Notes: generated by a model not told the origin, from the letters alone. DNA of 64,000 nucleotides from Palsa-504 sp963808615 (GCA_963808615.1 CAWEGV010000004.1:314293-378292); one strand, 5' to 3'. Positions 23,280 to 31,713 are shown, numbered from the stretch's first letter. Program-made: numbers and translations.

Positions 23280-23456
23280 TCAGTCGGCCTGCACGGCTTC
23301 TCCGCATTCGGGGCAGAGGAACGGCTTGCGCTTGGCCCTGGACCGCAGGTAGGCGTAGACGATGAACGGGAATCCCATCTTGGGGATGTCTCGTGTGGCC
23401 TGGACTGTCCCATGGGTCGCGCATCGGCCGGTCTCGGTTTGGGTTTCTGTAGCCAT
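23280..23456 (-). CDS. Small zinc-ribbon-like protein
   Basis: This short gene encodes 58 residues. The reading frame begins ATGGCTACAGAAACCC directly after an AGGAGGA ribosome-binding site. The product has RCATHG near the N-terminus and FLCPECGEAV near the C-terminus, giving a possible C-x2-H plus C-x2-C zinc site. The middle is basic and aromatic (MGFPFIVYAYLRSRAKRKP). It lies downstream of the ABC-2 permease gene on the same strand with a 37-base gap and could be cotranscribed. Function unknown. Confidence 0.7.
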   Translation of the reverse strand: MATETQTETGRCATHGTVQATRDIPKMGFPFIVYAYLRSRAKRKPFLCPECGEAVQAD

Positions 23457-23493
23457 GAGCTTCCTCCTGATGTGGTGGGCGCGGCCGGCCGGG

Positions 23494-24270
23494 TTAGCGT
23501 CCGAGCGGCTGCCAGCTGAACGTGCGCAGGGCGACGAGCAGGCCTGCGGCGCCCCAAGCGGCCACGATCAGCAGGTCCAGGCCGGCAAAGCCGAGCCCGG
23601 TGGTGTGCGGGTTGTAGGCGATGAGCAGCGCGTTGGCCAGGTGCCGGACCGGGAAGATCTCTCCGACGTCGGCGAGCCAGTGCGGCAGGATCGAGACGGC
23701 GACGAATATCCCGGAGATGAAGTACAGCGGCAGCAGCAGCGCCTGGGTGACCGGCTGGGCGGTGTCCTCGCTGCGGATCAGCGAGGTGAGCGCGTACCCG
23801 AGGCAGCAGAATGAGGCGGCGCCGATCACCACAGTGACCGCTAGGGCCCCGGCGGTACGGCCGGGGACGTGGGCGCCGTAGGCGGCCCAGCCGATGCCGA
23901 GCAGCACGGCGGCCATGACCACCGCGATGACAATCGCCACGAGCACGCGGCCGGCGATGATGGCAGCGGCCGGGACCGGGGTCGCGCGCCGGCGTTTCAG
24001 TACGCCGCGTTCGCGCTGCGCGGTCACCGAGGCGACCAGGTTGCCGAAGCACGCCGCGATCACCCCGAGTGCCATGATGCCGGGCACGTAGTACACCGAG
24101 ATACGGATCTGGCCGCCAGGGACCTGGGCGGTGTTGCCCCGGCCGCCGAACACCGAACCGAGGATCACCAAGAACAGGATCGGCAGCGCCAGGGTGAAGA
24201 ACTGAGACTGGCGGTTGCGGAGGAAGGCGCGCAGGTCGTAGCCGGACTGGTGCAAGGTCATGCGGATCAT
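23494..24270 (-). CDS. ABC-2 type transporter permease
   Basis: The 258-residue protein has six hydrophobic helices, a cytosolic N-terminus (MTLHQSGYDLRAFLRNRQSQFFTLALPILFLVILGSVFG) and the conserved ERERGVLKRRR-type coupling segment (ASVTAQRERGVLKRRRATPVPA) after helix 2. ABC-2 motifs such as LPLYFISGIFVAVSILPHWL follow. It forms the membrane channel of an exporter with the ATPase encoded just upstream. The ATPase stop overlaps its ATG (ATGA). The neighbouring divergent two-component system probably controls the pair. Confidence 0.92.
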   Translation of the reverse strand: MIRMTLHQSGYDLRAFLRNRQSQFFTLALPILFLVILGSVFGGRGNTAQVPGGQIRISVYYVPGIMALGVIAACFGNLVASVTAQRERGVLKRRRATPVPAAAIIAGRVLVAIVIAVVMAAVLLGIGWAAYGAHVPGRTAGALAVTVVIGAASFCCLGYALTSLIRSEDTAQPVTQALLLPLYFISGIFVAVSILPHWLADVGEIFPVRHLANALLIAYNPHTTGLGFAGLDLLIVAAWGAAGLLVALRTFSWQPLGR

Positions 24271-25250
24271 TGCCGGTCCTTGGTGCTGGTGGAGGCGGTC
24301 AGGGAGAGGTAGACCTCTTCCAGGGTCGGCCGGTGGACGTCGAGGTCGGGCAGGTCGAAACCGCGGCCGAGCGCCCAGTTGCCGAGCATCTGCAGGTGGA
24401 CGAGCGGGCTCTCGGTGTGCACGACGGTCCGTCCTGCCGCCCCGGGTTGGGCTAGCGGGCGCAGTCCGGCCGGAAGGTCACGTGCGGCAACGCCGTCCGG
24501 GAGCGTGAAGCTGACGGCGGTGCTCATGTGGTCGCGTCCGCCCAGGGTCCGGGGCGTGCCTTCGGCCACGATGCGCCCGGCGGACAGCACCGTGATCCGG
24601 TCGGCCAGGTGCTCCGCTTCGTCCATGTAGTGGGTGGTGAGGAAGATCGTCTTGCCGAGCTGGCGCAGCCCGGCGACCACGTCCCAGGCGGCCCGGCGGG
24701 CGGACGGGTCGAAGCCGGTAGTGGGCTCGTCGAGGAAGATGAGTTCCGGGTCGCCGATGAGCGCGAGCGCGAAATCCAGCCGCCGCCGCTGTCCCCCAGA
24801 CAGCCGGGTGCCCAGGGTGCCCGCCTTCGCGGTGAGGCCGACCAGGGAGATCGTCTCCTCGGTGTCCCGCGGTTTGCGGTAGTAGCCGGCGTACATGGCC
24901 AGGCACTCGCGGACGGACAGGCCGGGCTCAGGCTCTGATTCCTGCAGGACCACTCCCACCCGCTCGCGCCAGGCCCCGTCGGCCGTGGCCGGATCCTGCC
25001 CCAGGACTGTGACCTCGCCCGCGGTGCGCCGCCGGAATCCTTCCAGGATTTCCACCGTGGTGGTCTTGCCCGCGCCGTTCGGGCCGAGGAAGGCGAAGAT
25101 CTCCCCGCGCCGCACCTCCAGGTCGATGCCCGCGACGGCCTGGTGGCTGTCATAGCGCTTGACCAGGCCGCGGACGCTGATCACCGGCTCGGCACGGGCC
25201 GGGGGGGTGCCTGCCTGGCGTGCGCTGCGTTCGTCGCTGATGCTATCCAT
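24267..25250 (-). CDS. ABC transporter ATP-binding protein (drug-exporter type)
   Basis: The 327-residue ATPase has Walker A GPNGAGKTT, Q-loop LQESEPEP, signature LSGGQRRR, Walker B LIFLDEPTTGFDP and the H-loop TTHYMDEAEHLADR. A C-terminal domain of about 90 residues typical of DrrA/CcmA-like exporters follows. It energises export with the ABC-2 permease. I selected ATG at 25250, preceded by GAGGAG; the frame is open to 25469 but the extra residues are not family-like. A run of seven G near the N-terminal linker is a possible slippage site. Confidence 0.93.
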   Translation of the reverse strand: MDSISDERSARQAGTPPARAEPVISVRGLVKRYDSHQAVAGIDLEVRRGEIFAFLGPNGAGKTTTVEILEGFRRRTAGEVTVLGQDPATADGAWRERVGVVLQESEPEPGLSVRECLAMYAGYYRKPRDTEETISLVGLTAKAGTLGTRLSGGQRRRLDFALALIGDPELIFLDEPTTGFDPSARRAAWDVVAGLRQLGKTIFLTTHYMDEAEHLADRITVLSAGRIVAEGTPRTLGGRDHMSTAVSFTLPDGVAARDLPAGLRPLAQPGAAGRTVVHTESPLVHLQMLGNWALGRGFDLPDLDVHRPTLEEVYLSLTASTSTKDRQ

Positions 25251-25347
25251 GACGCTCCTCAGGCCGGTCTTGCCGGCCAGCTTGCCGTGATGTGAGGTGC
25301 CCGTCTTCGGCGCGCCGGTGGAACTTGACGCCAGCCGGATCTGGACC

Positions 25348-25378
25348 GCGGGTGGATGGCCTCCACCCGCAGGTGGAG
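25348..25378. promoter_or_regulatory. Two overlapping inverted repeats between the ABC exporter and the sensor kinase
   Basis: GCGGGTGGA (25348-25356) pairs with TCCACCCGC (25362-25370), and CTCCACC (25361-25367) pairs with GGTGGAG (25372-25378). The central arm can therefore pair with either side. The element lies 98 bases before the ABC operon start and 69 bases before the kinase start. It is a candidate binding site for the adjacent response regulator or a switching RNA hairpin. Confidence 0.4.
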
Positions 25379-25446
25379 TCTGACCGGACGCGAATCCACC
25401 TGCCAGGCGGCAGACGACCAGGGGGATCCCGCCGTACCGTTGAGGA

Positions 25447-26640
25447 GTGAGCTCCGAGGCCGCCGTCACGGCCGGCGTGTCTGAACTGCAACGGGCGCGG
25501 GGTCGCGAGAAGGCGACCTACCTGTGGATCCGCGTGCTCGCAGTAGCCGCGATCGCGTTCGTGGTGACCATCTCGTTCCAGGCCCGCCCGGCTCCCGGCG
25601 GCGACGGCCGGGCGCTGGGGGTGGCGTTCGCGCTCACCGTGTTCTGCGGCGCCACGATCGCCGCGATGTGGCTGACCTTGCCCCGGCCCGGCGTCCAGAT
25701 GGCGGTGCTGCTCCTGGCCGTGGCCGGCGCGGCCGCGCTGATCGGCCTGCAGGGCAACGGCGCCGCGTTCCTCGGGGTGTTTCCCGCGTTGTGCCTGGCC
25801 GCCTTCGTGCTGCCGGTACGCCTCAGCGCCGTGGTGGCCGTCGCCGCGGTCGGGGCGGCGTCCGCGGCATGGCTATCGAACGGGCGCGCGGGCATCGCGG
25901 GCATCGTCCTGAATGACTTCGCGATCATGGCCTTCTACGTCCTGTCGCTGTTCGCCCGGCGGCTAACGGAGAGCAACCAGCGGGCCGACCTCCTGCTGAG
26001 CGAGCTGGAGCAGACCCGGGCCGCGCAGGCCCAGGCCGCCGCGCTGGCCGAACGGCAGCGCCTGGCCCGCGAGATGCACGACGTGCTGGCCCACTCGCTG
26101 TCCGGCCTGGTGCTGAACCTGGAGGGAGCCATCCTGCTCGCGGACCAAGGCGGCGCAGACCCGCACGTCAGCGACGCGATCCACCGGGCTCACCGGCTGG
26201 CCAAGACCGGGCTGCAAGAAGCGCGGCGCGCGATCGGCATGCTCAGGGACGACGCGCTCCCCGGCCCGCAGCGGCTGGCCAGCCTGGCCGCCGAGTTCGA
26301 GGCCGACACCGGCGTGACGTGCCAGGTCGTGGTCACCGGCGCCGAAACGGAGCTGGGCACCGATGCGCGGCTGACGGTATACCGGGTGGCGCAAGAAGCC
26401 CTCACCAACATCCGCAAGCACGCCCGGGCCAGCCGGGTCGAGATCCGCCTGGCCTACGAGCCAGACGGGACCCGGCTGGTCATTGAGGACTTCGGCCGAT
26501 GCGGCCAGCGCCCCGCTCCGGACGAAGGCACCGGCTACGGCCTGACCGGCATGAGCGAACGAGCCGAGCTGCTGGGCGGAACGCTCACCGCCGGGCCCAC
26601 CGACGGCGGGTTCCGGGTCGAATTGCAGGTGCCCGCGTGA
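25447..26640 (+). CDS. Sensor histidine kinase (HisKA_3 family)
   Basis: The 397-residue protein has about five membrane helices in the first 175 residues with very short loops, so it lacks an external sensor domain. A coiled linker and a HisKA_3 domain follow, with LAREMHDVLAHSLSGL (His about 211), N box QEALTNIRKHARAS and a G-rich GTGYGLTGMSERAELLGGT. It should phosphorylate the regulator whose GTG overlaps its TGA. GTG at 25447 has a Shine-Dalgarno too close to it; GTG at 25477 is an alternative start. Confidence 0.92.
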   Translation: MSSEAAVTAGVSELQRARGREKATYLWIRVLAVAAIAFVVTISFQARPAPGGDGRALGVAFALTVFCGATIAAMWLTLPRPGVQMAVLLLAVAGAAALIGLQGNGAAFLGVFPALCLAAFVLPVRLSAVVAVAAVGAASAAWLSNGRAGIAGIVLNDFAIMAFYVLSLFARRLTESNQRADLLLSELEQTRAAQAQAAALAERQRLAREMHDVLAHSLSGLVLNLEGAILLADQGGADPHVSDAIHRAHRLAKTGLQEARRAIGMLRDDALPGPQRLASLAAEFEADTGVTCQVVVTGAETELGTDARLTVYRVAQEALTNIRKHARASRVEIRLAYEPDGTRLVIEDFGRCGQRPAPDEGTGYGLTGMSERAELLGGTLTAGPTDGGFRVELQVPA

Positions 26641-27293
26641 CCGGCCCGATCCGTGTTCTGGTGGCCGACGACCAGCGCGTGGTCCGCGAGGGACTCGGCA
26701 CCCTCCTCGGGCTGATCACCGGCATCGAGGTGGTGGGCACCGCGGCCGACGGCAACGAGGCCCTGGCCCTGGCGATCCGGCTCCGGCCAGATGTCGTGCT
26801 GATGGACTTGCGCATGCCCCGCTGCGACGGCATCGAGGCCACCCGCCGCCTGCGGGAGCATGATGCGGGCATCAAGGTCCTGGTGCTCACCACCTACGCC
26901 GATGACCGGTCCGTTATCGACGCGCTGCGGGCCGGCGCCCGCGGCTACCTGACCAAGGACGCCGGCGCCGTCCAGATCCGCGAGGCCCTCGAACGGGTCA
27001 CACGCGGCCAGCCTGCCATCGACCCGGCCGTCCAGCAGCACCTCCTGGACGCCATCACCAGCGGGCCCCGCTGCGGCGCCGGCCCGGCGCCGCAGCTCCC
27101 CGCCGGGCTGACCGCCCGCGAAGCCGAAGTGCTCACGCTCATCGCCCAAGGATTGTCCAACAGCGAGATCGCCGATCGGCTGATGGTCAGCGAGACCACC
27201 GTGAAAAGCCATATCAACCATCTGTTCGCCAAGACCGGCGTGCGCGACCGGGCCCAGGCCGTGACCTACGCCTACCAGCACGGGCTCACCTAA
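26637..27293 (+). CDS. NarL/LuxR-type response regulator
   Basis: The 218-residue protein has receiver residues D11-D12, phosphoacceptor D57 (VVLMDLRMPRCDG), VLTTY and YLTKDAG, and a C-terminal LuxR helix-turn-helix (GLTAREAEVLTLIAQGLSNSEIADRLMVSETTVKSHINHLFAKTG). GTG at 26637 overlaps the kinase TGA by four bases. With the divergent ABC-2 exporter this forms a typical antibiotic-responsive two-component plus exporter module. It is convergent with the pentonate pathway genes, 11 bases apart. Confidence 0.95.
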   Translation: MTGPIRVLVADDQRVVREGLGTLLGLITGIEVVGTAADGNEALALAIRLRPDVVLMDLRMPRCDGIEATRRLREHDAGIKVLVLTTYADDRSVIDALRAGARGYLTKDAGAVQIREALERVTRGQPAIDPAVQQHLLDAITSGPRCGAGPAPQLPAGLTAREAEVLTLIAQGLSNSEIADRLMVSETTVKSHINHLFAKTGVRDRAQAVTYAYQHGLT

Positions 27294-27304
27294 AGTTTTC
27301 GTGA

Positions 27305-28762
27305 TCATGGACGAAGGGGCGCGGGCAGAAGTTCGGGGGGGAAGTTCTGGTAGGCGACCGGGACCAGCCAGCGGCGGATCGCGGCCGTGCCCACCGATGT
27401 GTAGGCGGGCGTGGTGGTGGCAGGCCAGGGGCCGCCGTGATGCTGGGCCGCGACCACCGCGACGCCGGTGGGCCAGCCGTTAAAGACGATCCGGCCTGCC
27501 ACGCGCTCCAGCACCGCGACCGCCTGGCGGGCCAGGTCCATGTCCTCGGGCGAATCGGCGTCGGCGTGCACCGTGCCCACCAGGTTGCCGGGCAGCGCGG
27601 CGAGCACCGGCAGCAGGTCCGCTACCGACGGATAGCTGATCACCAGCCCGGCCGGGCCGAACCGCTCGCGGGACAGCACCGCGAGGTCGGCGGCGAACTC
27701 CTTCAGCGTGACCTGGAAGACCCGCGGCGTGGCGCCCCAGGGGCCATGCCCCGGCGCGCCGGAGGCCAGCTCGGTCAGGCCGGGATGGGCCACGGCCTCC
27801 TCGACCGCGTCCTGGTAGCCCGCGAAGATCCGGCCGGACAGCATCGGGCCGCCGGACGAGGCTCCGACCTCCTCCCCGATCGCGGTCAGCAGCCCGACGT
27901 CCTCCGGGACGAACAGCAGGCCGGGGTTGGTGCAGAACTGGCCGGTCCCCAGGGTCAGCGAGGCGACGTACCCGGTGGCGATCGCGGCCGGCCGGGAGAA
28001 AGCGGCCCCGGGCAGGACCACGCAGGGGTTGACCGAGCCGAGTTCGCCGTAGAACGGGATCGGGACCGGACGCTCCGCGCAGACCCTGGCCAGGGCCAGC
28101 CCGCCGGCGGTCGACCCGGTGAACCCGGCCGCCGCGATCAGCGGATGCCGGAGCAGCTGCAGGCCGGCCTGTACCCCGTGCACCAGGCCGAACGTCCCGG
28201 CCGGCGCGCTGGCCGCCGTCAGCGCCCCGGTCACGATCTCGGCGGTCAGCCCGGAGGTCACCGGATGACCCTCGTGCGCCTTGACCACGACCGGGCAGCC
28301 CGCGGCCAGCGCGGAAGCCGTGTCGCCGCCGGCTACCGAGAACGCGAACGGGAAGTTCGACGCCGCGAACACCGCCACCGGTCCCACCGGCCGGGTAATC
28401 CGCCGGATATCCGGCGCCACCCCGGCGGCCGGGCTGATGACCGCGTCGGCGTAGCCGCCGTCCCGCAGCACGACAGCGAACAGCCGCAACTGGCCGGTGG
28501 CGCGGGCCACCTCGCCGGTGAGCCGCTCGCCGCCGAGCCCGGTCTCGGTGTCGGCGATCACCGCCAGCTCGCCCGCCCGGGCATCGAGCGCGTCCGCCAC
28601 CGCCTCGAGCGCGTCAGCCCGGCGCAGCGTCGCGGACCAGGCTCCCCAGGCCGGAGCCGCGGCGTGCGCCGCGGCCACCAGCGCGTCGACCTCGGCTCCG
28701 GTGGTCTCGGGTACCGGCTCCCCCGCGGGCTCGCCAGTGCGCGGGTCAAATCCCTGGATCAT
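27305..28762 (-). CDS. Alpha-ketoglutarate-semialdehyde dehydrogenase (2,5-dioxovalerate dehydrogenase)
   Basis: This aldehyde dehydrogenase region is 485 residues from its own ATG at 28762, which has TAGGAGCGACG in front and begins MIQGFDPRTGEPAGEPVPET. It has NADP-binding FAASNFPFAFSVAGGD, VKAHEGHP, GFTGSTAGG, the Glu in FYGELGSVNP and catalytic Cys about 277 in LGTGQFCTNPG. It oxidises alpha-ketoglutarate semialdehyde to 2-oxoglutarate, the last step of non-phosphorylating pentose oxidation. The upstream dehydratase frame runs into this one without a stop, so the product may be separate, fused, or both. Confidence 0.88.
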   Translation of the reverse strand: MIQGFDPRTGEPAGEPVPETTGAEVDALVAAAHAAAPAWGAWSATLRRADALEAVADALDARAGELAVIADTETGLGGERLTGEVARATGQLRLFAVVLRDGGYADAVISPAAGVAPDIRRITRPVGPVAVFAASNFPFAFSVAGGDTASALAAGCPVVVKAHEGHPVTSGLTAEIVTGALTAASAPAGTFGLVHGVQAGLQLLRHPLIAAAGFTGSTAGGLALARVCAERPVPIPFYGELGSVNPCVVLPGAAFSRPAAIATGYVASLTLGTGQFCTNPGLLFVPEDVGLLTAIGEEVGASSGGPMLSGRIFAGYQDAVEEAVAHPGLTELASGAPGHGPWGATPRVFQVTLKEFAADLAVLSRERFGPAGLVISYPSVADLLPVLAALPGNLVGTVHADADSPEDMDLARQAVAVLERVAGRIVFNGWPTGVAVVAAQHHGGPWPATTTPAYTSVGTAAIRRWLVPVAYQNFPPELLPAPLRP

Positions 28763-30595
28763 CGTCGCTCCTAGGGTGGGTTGGGGGAAAAAATAGGGTG
28801 GGTTGGGGAAAAAATAGGGTGGGTTGGGGGAAAATAGGGTGGGCTTGGGGAAAAATAACGTGGGATCAGGCTCCGGGTTACGGCCGCGGCGGGCCAGGAA
28901 GCCGAAGTCGCAGCCTTCGTTGGCCTGGGTGATGTGCTCGGTGTACAGGGCGCCGTAGCCGCGCTCGAACCTCGGCTCGGGTGGCTGCCATTGCTCACGT
29001 CGTCGAGCCATGGCCCGTTCGGAGATATCCAAAGACAGCTCGCGGGCGGCCACGTCCAACGTGATGAGGTCCCCCGCCTGGACCAGGGCCAAGGGGCCGC
29101 CCACGAACGACTCAGGGGCCACATGCAGCACGCACGCCCCGTAGCTGGTCCCGCTCATCCTGGCGTCGGAGACCCGCACCATGTCGCGGACGCCGCGGGC
29201 GAGCAGGTAGTCGGGGATGGGCAGCATGCCGTACTCGGGCATGCCTGGCCCGCCCTTCGGGCCCGCGTTGCGCAGCACCAGGACCGAGTCGGGCGTGATG
29301 TTCAGCGCCGGGTCGTTGATCCGTTCCTGCAGGTCCTGGTACGAGTCGAAGACCACGGCGGGTCCGGTGTGCTTGAGCAGCCGCGGCTCGGCCGCGATGT
29401 GCTTGATGACCGCGCCGTCGGGCGCGAGGTTCCCGCGCAGCACCGCGACCCCGCCCTCGGGGGCCAGGGCGCCCTCGGGCGTCCGGATGACGTCTTCGTT
29501 GTAGCCGGGTGTGTCGAGGATTTGTTGCCCGAACGGGCCACCGTTGACCGTGGTCCGGTCCAGGTGCAGCGCGCCGGGGACCTTGGCCAGCTGGCCCAGC
29601 AGGGCCGGCAGCCCGCCGGCATAGTAGAAGTCCTCCATCAGGTACTGCCCGCTCGGCCTGATGTTGGCCAGCCAGGGCACGCGGCGGGAGATGGCGTCGA
29701 AGTCATCCAGGGTCAGCTCCACCCCGGCCCGGCCGGCCATCGCGATCAGGTGGATGAGCGCGTTGGTGGAGCCGCCCAGCGCGAGCACGGTGGCCACCGC
29801 ATCCTCGAACGCCTCCCGCGTCAAGATCTGGTCCGGACTCAGGTCTTCCCAGACCATGGCCACGATGCGGCGGCCGGTGGCCGCCGCCATCCGGTAGTGC
29901 GCGGAGTCGACCGCGGGCACGGAGGCCATCCCGGGCAGGGTCAGGCCGAGCGCCTCGGCGGCCGAGGTCATGGTCGAGGCGGTGCCCATCGTCATGCAGT
30001 GCCCGGGTGAGCGGGCGATGCCGCATTCCAGGTCGGCCAGCTCGCAGTCGCCGACCAGCCCGGCCCGCGCGTCATCCCAGAATTTCCACACGTCGGTACC
30101 GCTGCCCACACTCTGGCCGCGGAAGTTGCCGCGCAGCATCGGCCCCGCGGTCAGGTAGATGGCGGGGATGTTCGCGCTGGCCGCGCCCATCAGCAGCGCG
30201 GGCGTGGTCTTGTCGCAGCCGCCCATCAGCACCGCGCCGTCAGCCGGGTAGGAGCGCAGCAGTTCCTCGGTCTCCATGGCCAGCAGATTCCGGTACATCA
30301 TCGGGGTCGGCTTCTGAAAGGTCTCGCTGAGGGAGGCCACGGGCATCTCGACCGGGAAGCCGCCCGCCTCGAGCACGCCGCGCTTGACCTGCTCGGCCCG
30401 CTGGCGCAGGTGCATGTGGCAGGGGTTTAGTTCCGACCAGGTGTTCAAGATGGCGATGAGCGGCTTGCCCAGGTGCTCGGCGGGCTCGACGCCGAGCTGG
30501 CGCATCCTGGACCGGTGGCCGAAGGCGCGGACCCCGGCGGTGCGCTCGCCGCCGAACCAGCGGTAGCTGCGCAGGTCCTCGGGCTTCTTGGTCAC
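27305..30595 (-). CDS. Continuous frame: IlvD/Edd-family pentonate (L-arabinonate-type) dehydratase fused to ketoglutarate-semialdehyde dehydrogenase
   Basis: One 1096-codon frame covers two enzymes. Residues 1-575 are an IlvD/Edd dehydratase closest in pattern to L-arabinonate dehydratases: FGHRSRMRQLG, NTWSELNPCH (C59), MGGCDKTTPALLMG (C127), SPGHCMTMGTASTM (C200), the three Cys of the Fe-S cluster, and RVSDARMSGTSYGACVLHVAPES. Residues 579-606 are four heptapeptide repeats of the type TLFFPKP or PYFFPNP. Residue 612 is the Met of the dehydrogenase. Sugar-acid dehydration and final oxidation would be tethered. The middle enzyme (2-keto-3-deoxypentonate dehydratase) is not in the window. If translation terminates or reinitiates, two proteins result. 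Confidence 0.8.
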   Translation of the reverse strand: MTKKPEDLRSYRWFGGERTAGVRAFGHRSRMRQLGVEPAEHLGKPLIAILNTWSELNPCHMHLRQRAEQVKRGVLEAGGFPVEMPVASLSETFQKPTPMMYRNLLAMETEELLRSYPADGAVLMGGCDKTTPALLMGAASANIPAIYLTAGPMLRGNFRGQSVGSGTDVWKFWDDARAGLVGDCELADLECGIARSPGHCMTMGTASTMTSAAEALGLTLPGMASVPAVDSAHYRMAAATGRRIVAMVWEDLSPDQILTREAFEDAVATVLALGGSTNALIHLIAMAGRAGVELTLDDFDAISRRVPWLANIRPSGQYLMEDFYYAGGLPALLGQLAKVPGALHLDRTTVNGGPFGQQILDTPGYNEDVIRTPEGALAPEGGVAVLRGNLAPDGAVIKHIAAEPRLLKHTGPAVVFDSYQDLQERINDPALNITPDSVLVLRNAGPKGGPGMPEYGMLPIPDYLLARGVRDMVRVSDARMSGTSYGACVLHVAPESFVGGPLALVQAGDLITLDVAARELSLDISERAMARRREQWQPPEPRFERGYGALYTEHITQANEGCDFGFLARRGRNPEPDPTLFFPKPTLFSPNPPYFFPNPPYFFPQPTLGATMIQGFDPRTGEPAGEPVPETTGAEVDALVAAAHAAAPAWGAWSATLRRADALEAVADALDARAGELAVIADTETGLGGERLTGEVARATGQLRLFAVVLRDGGYADAVISPAAGVAPDIRRITRPVGPVAVFAASNFPFAFSVAGGDTASALAAGCPVVVKAHEGHPVTSGLTAEIVTGALTAASAPAGTFGLVHGVQAGLQLLRHPLIAAAGFTGSTAGGLALARVCAERPVPIPFYGELGSVNPCVVLPGAAFSRPAAIATGYVASLTLGTGQFCTNPGLLFVPEDVGLLTAIGEEVGASSGGPMLSGRIFAGYQDAVEEAVAHPGLTELASGAPGHGPWGATPRVFQVTLKEFAADLAVLSRERFGPAGLVISYPSVADLLPVLAALPGNLVGTVHADADSPEDMDLARQAVAVLERVAGRIVFNGWPTGVAVVAAQHHGGPWPATTTPAYTSVGTAAIRRWLVPVAYQNFPPELLPAPLRP
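28772..28855. repeat. Four tandem G-rich repeats (20-22 bp) linking the dehydratase and dehydrogenase frames
   Basis: Units begin TAGGGTGGGTTGGGG and end in an A run, at 28772-28793 (22 bp), 28794-28814 (21 bp), 28815-28834 (20 bp) and 28835-28855 (21 bp). Differences lie in the lengths of the G run (4 or 5) and A run (4 to 6) plus one T to C change. The total is 84 bp, exactly 28 codons, so the frame is kept overall although single units are not all multiples of three. On the minus strand they encode Pro/Phe heptapeptides. The + strand has G tracts able to form a quadruplex. Confidence 0.9.
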
Positions 30596-30836
30596 CGTCC
30601 CTTCTTACCCCAGGACCGCCGAGGTGTGATCAACCGGGGACGCTAGGCTGGGGTTAGCACGTGGTTGCGCCTAGGGTTCCGCTGGCCGTCTGCCAGGCAA
30701 ACGACAATCAGGATGGCCGGGACTGGACCGAGCGGCGCCGCGACCCGGTCGCACCGGCTCGCCGGGAGCCGGCCGGGGAACACCTGACGGGATAGAAGCC
30801 CTGAGGGCTCCATTTCAGCCTGCCTGAGGAGCCTCG

Positions 30837-31688
30837 TTGGACCCGTCTGCCACCCTCCCGCTGACCGTCACGCTGGTCGTCCTCGCGGCCGCCGTCACGC
30901 ACGCGGTGTGGAACGCCATCGCGCACGGCATCAAGGATCAGATGCTCGCGTTCGCGCTCATCGGCGTGGGCGGCATCATAGTTGCGATCCCGCTCATTAT
31001 CGTGGCCGCGCCGCCCAGGTCCGCCAGCTGGCCCTACCTGCTCGGGTCGGTCGCGATCCACGTGTTCTACGTCCTGCTGCTCATGCAGTGCTACCGGCTG
31101 GGCGAGTTCAGCCAGGTCTACCCGCTGGCCCGCGGCGTCTCCCCGCTGGTGGTCACGATCCTGGCCGCGGTGTTCGTGGGTGAGCACCTGGCTTTCCCGC
31201 AGATCGCCGGGGTGGTGGTGGTGTCGGCTGGCTTGGCCGCGCTCGTGTTCGGCGGAGGCCAACCCGGTAAGGCGGCCTTCCTGGCCGCGATCGGCACCGG
31301 CCTGACCATCGCGGCCTACACCACGGTGGACGGCGTCGGCGTCCGGCTGTCCGCGAGCCCGGCCGGATACATCGCCTGGCTGATGCTGCTGCAGAGCCTG
31401 GAAGTCCCGATGTTCGCCCTGGTCCGACGGCGCCACGTGCTGCTGAAGCAGCCGCGCCGGATCCTGCTGTCCGGGCTGGCCGCCGGGGCGCTGAGCGTGC
31501 TGGCCTACGGCCTGGTGCTGTGGGCGCAGACGCGGGGGGCGCTGGCGCCGATCGCCGCGCTCCGCGAGACCAGCGTGATCTTCGGCGCGATCATCGGCAC
31601 GTTGGTGTTCCGTGAGCCGTTCGGCCGGATCCGCATCATCGCCGCCATCATCGTGGCGGGCGGCCTCCTGCTGCTCAACATCGGCTAG
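30837..31688 (+). CDS. EamA/DMT-family transporter
   Basis: The 283-residue protein has ten hydrophobic helices in two EamA repeats: AAAVTHAVWNAIAHG at the start, MQCYRLGEFSQVYPLARGVSPLVVTILAAVFVGE in the first, and GALAPIAALRETSVIFGAIIGTLVFREPFG in the second. It probably exports or imports a small metabolite. The start is TTG at 30837 with GAGGAG upstream; no ATG or GTG fits as well. It is divergent from the pentonate dehydratase gene, so it may carry sugar acid, though that is guesswork. Confidence 0.88.
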   Translation: MDPSATLPLTVTLVVLAAAVTHAVWNAIAHGIKDQMLAFALIGVGGIIVAIPLIIVAAPPRSASWPYLLGSVAIHVFYVLLLMQCYRLGEFSQVYPLARGVSPLVVTILAAVFVGEHLAFPQIAGVVVVSAGLAALVFGGGQPGKAAFLAAIGTGLTIAAYTTVDGVGVRLSASPAGYIAWLMLLQSLEVPMFALVRRRHVLLKQPRRILLSGLAAGALSVLAYGLVLWAQTRGALAPIAALRETSVIFGAIIGTLVFREPFGRIRIIAAIIVAGGLLLLNIG

Positions 31689-31713
31689 ACCCCGAGGTGG
31701 CCGCCATAAATTC

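Noticed and set aside
28772..28855. Possible CRISPR or telomere-type array
   Set aside because: The units are contiguous without spacers and only four in number, inside an open frame, so neither a CRISPR array nor a chromosome end.
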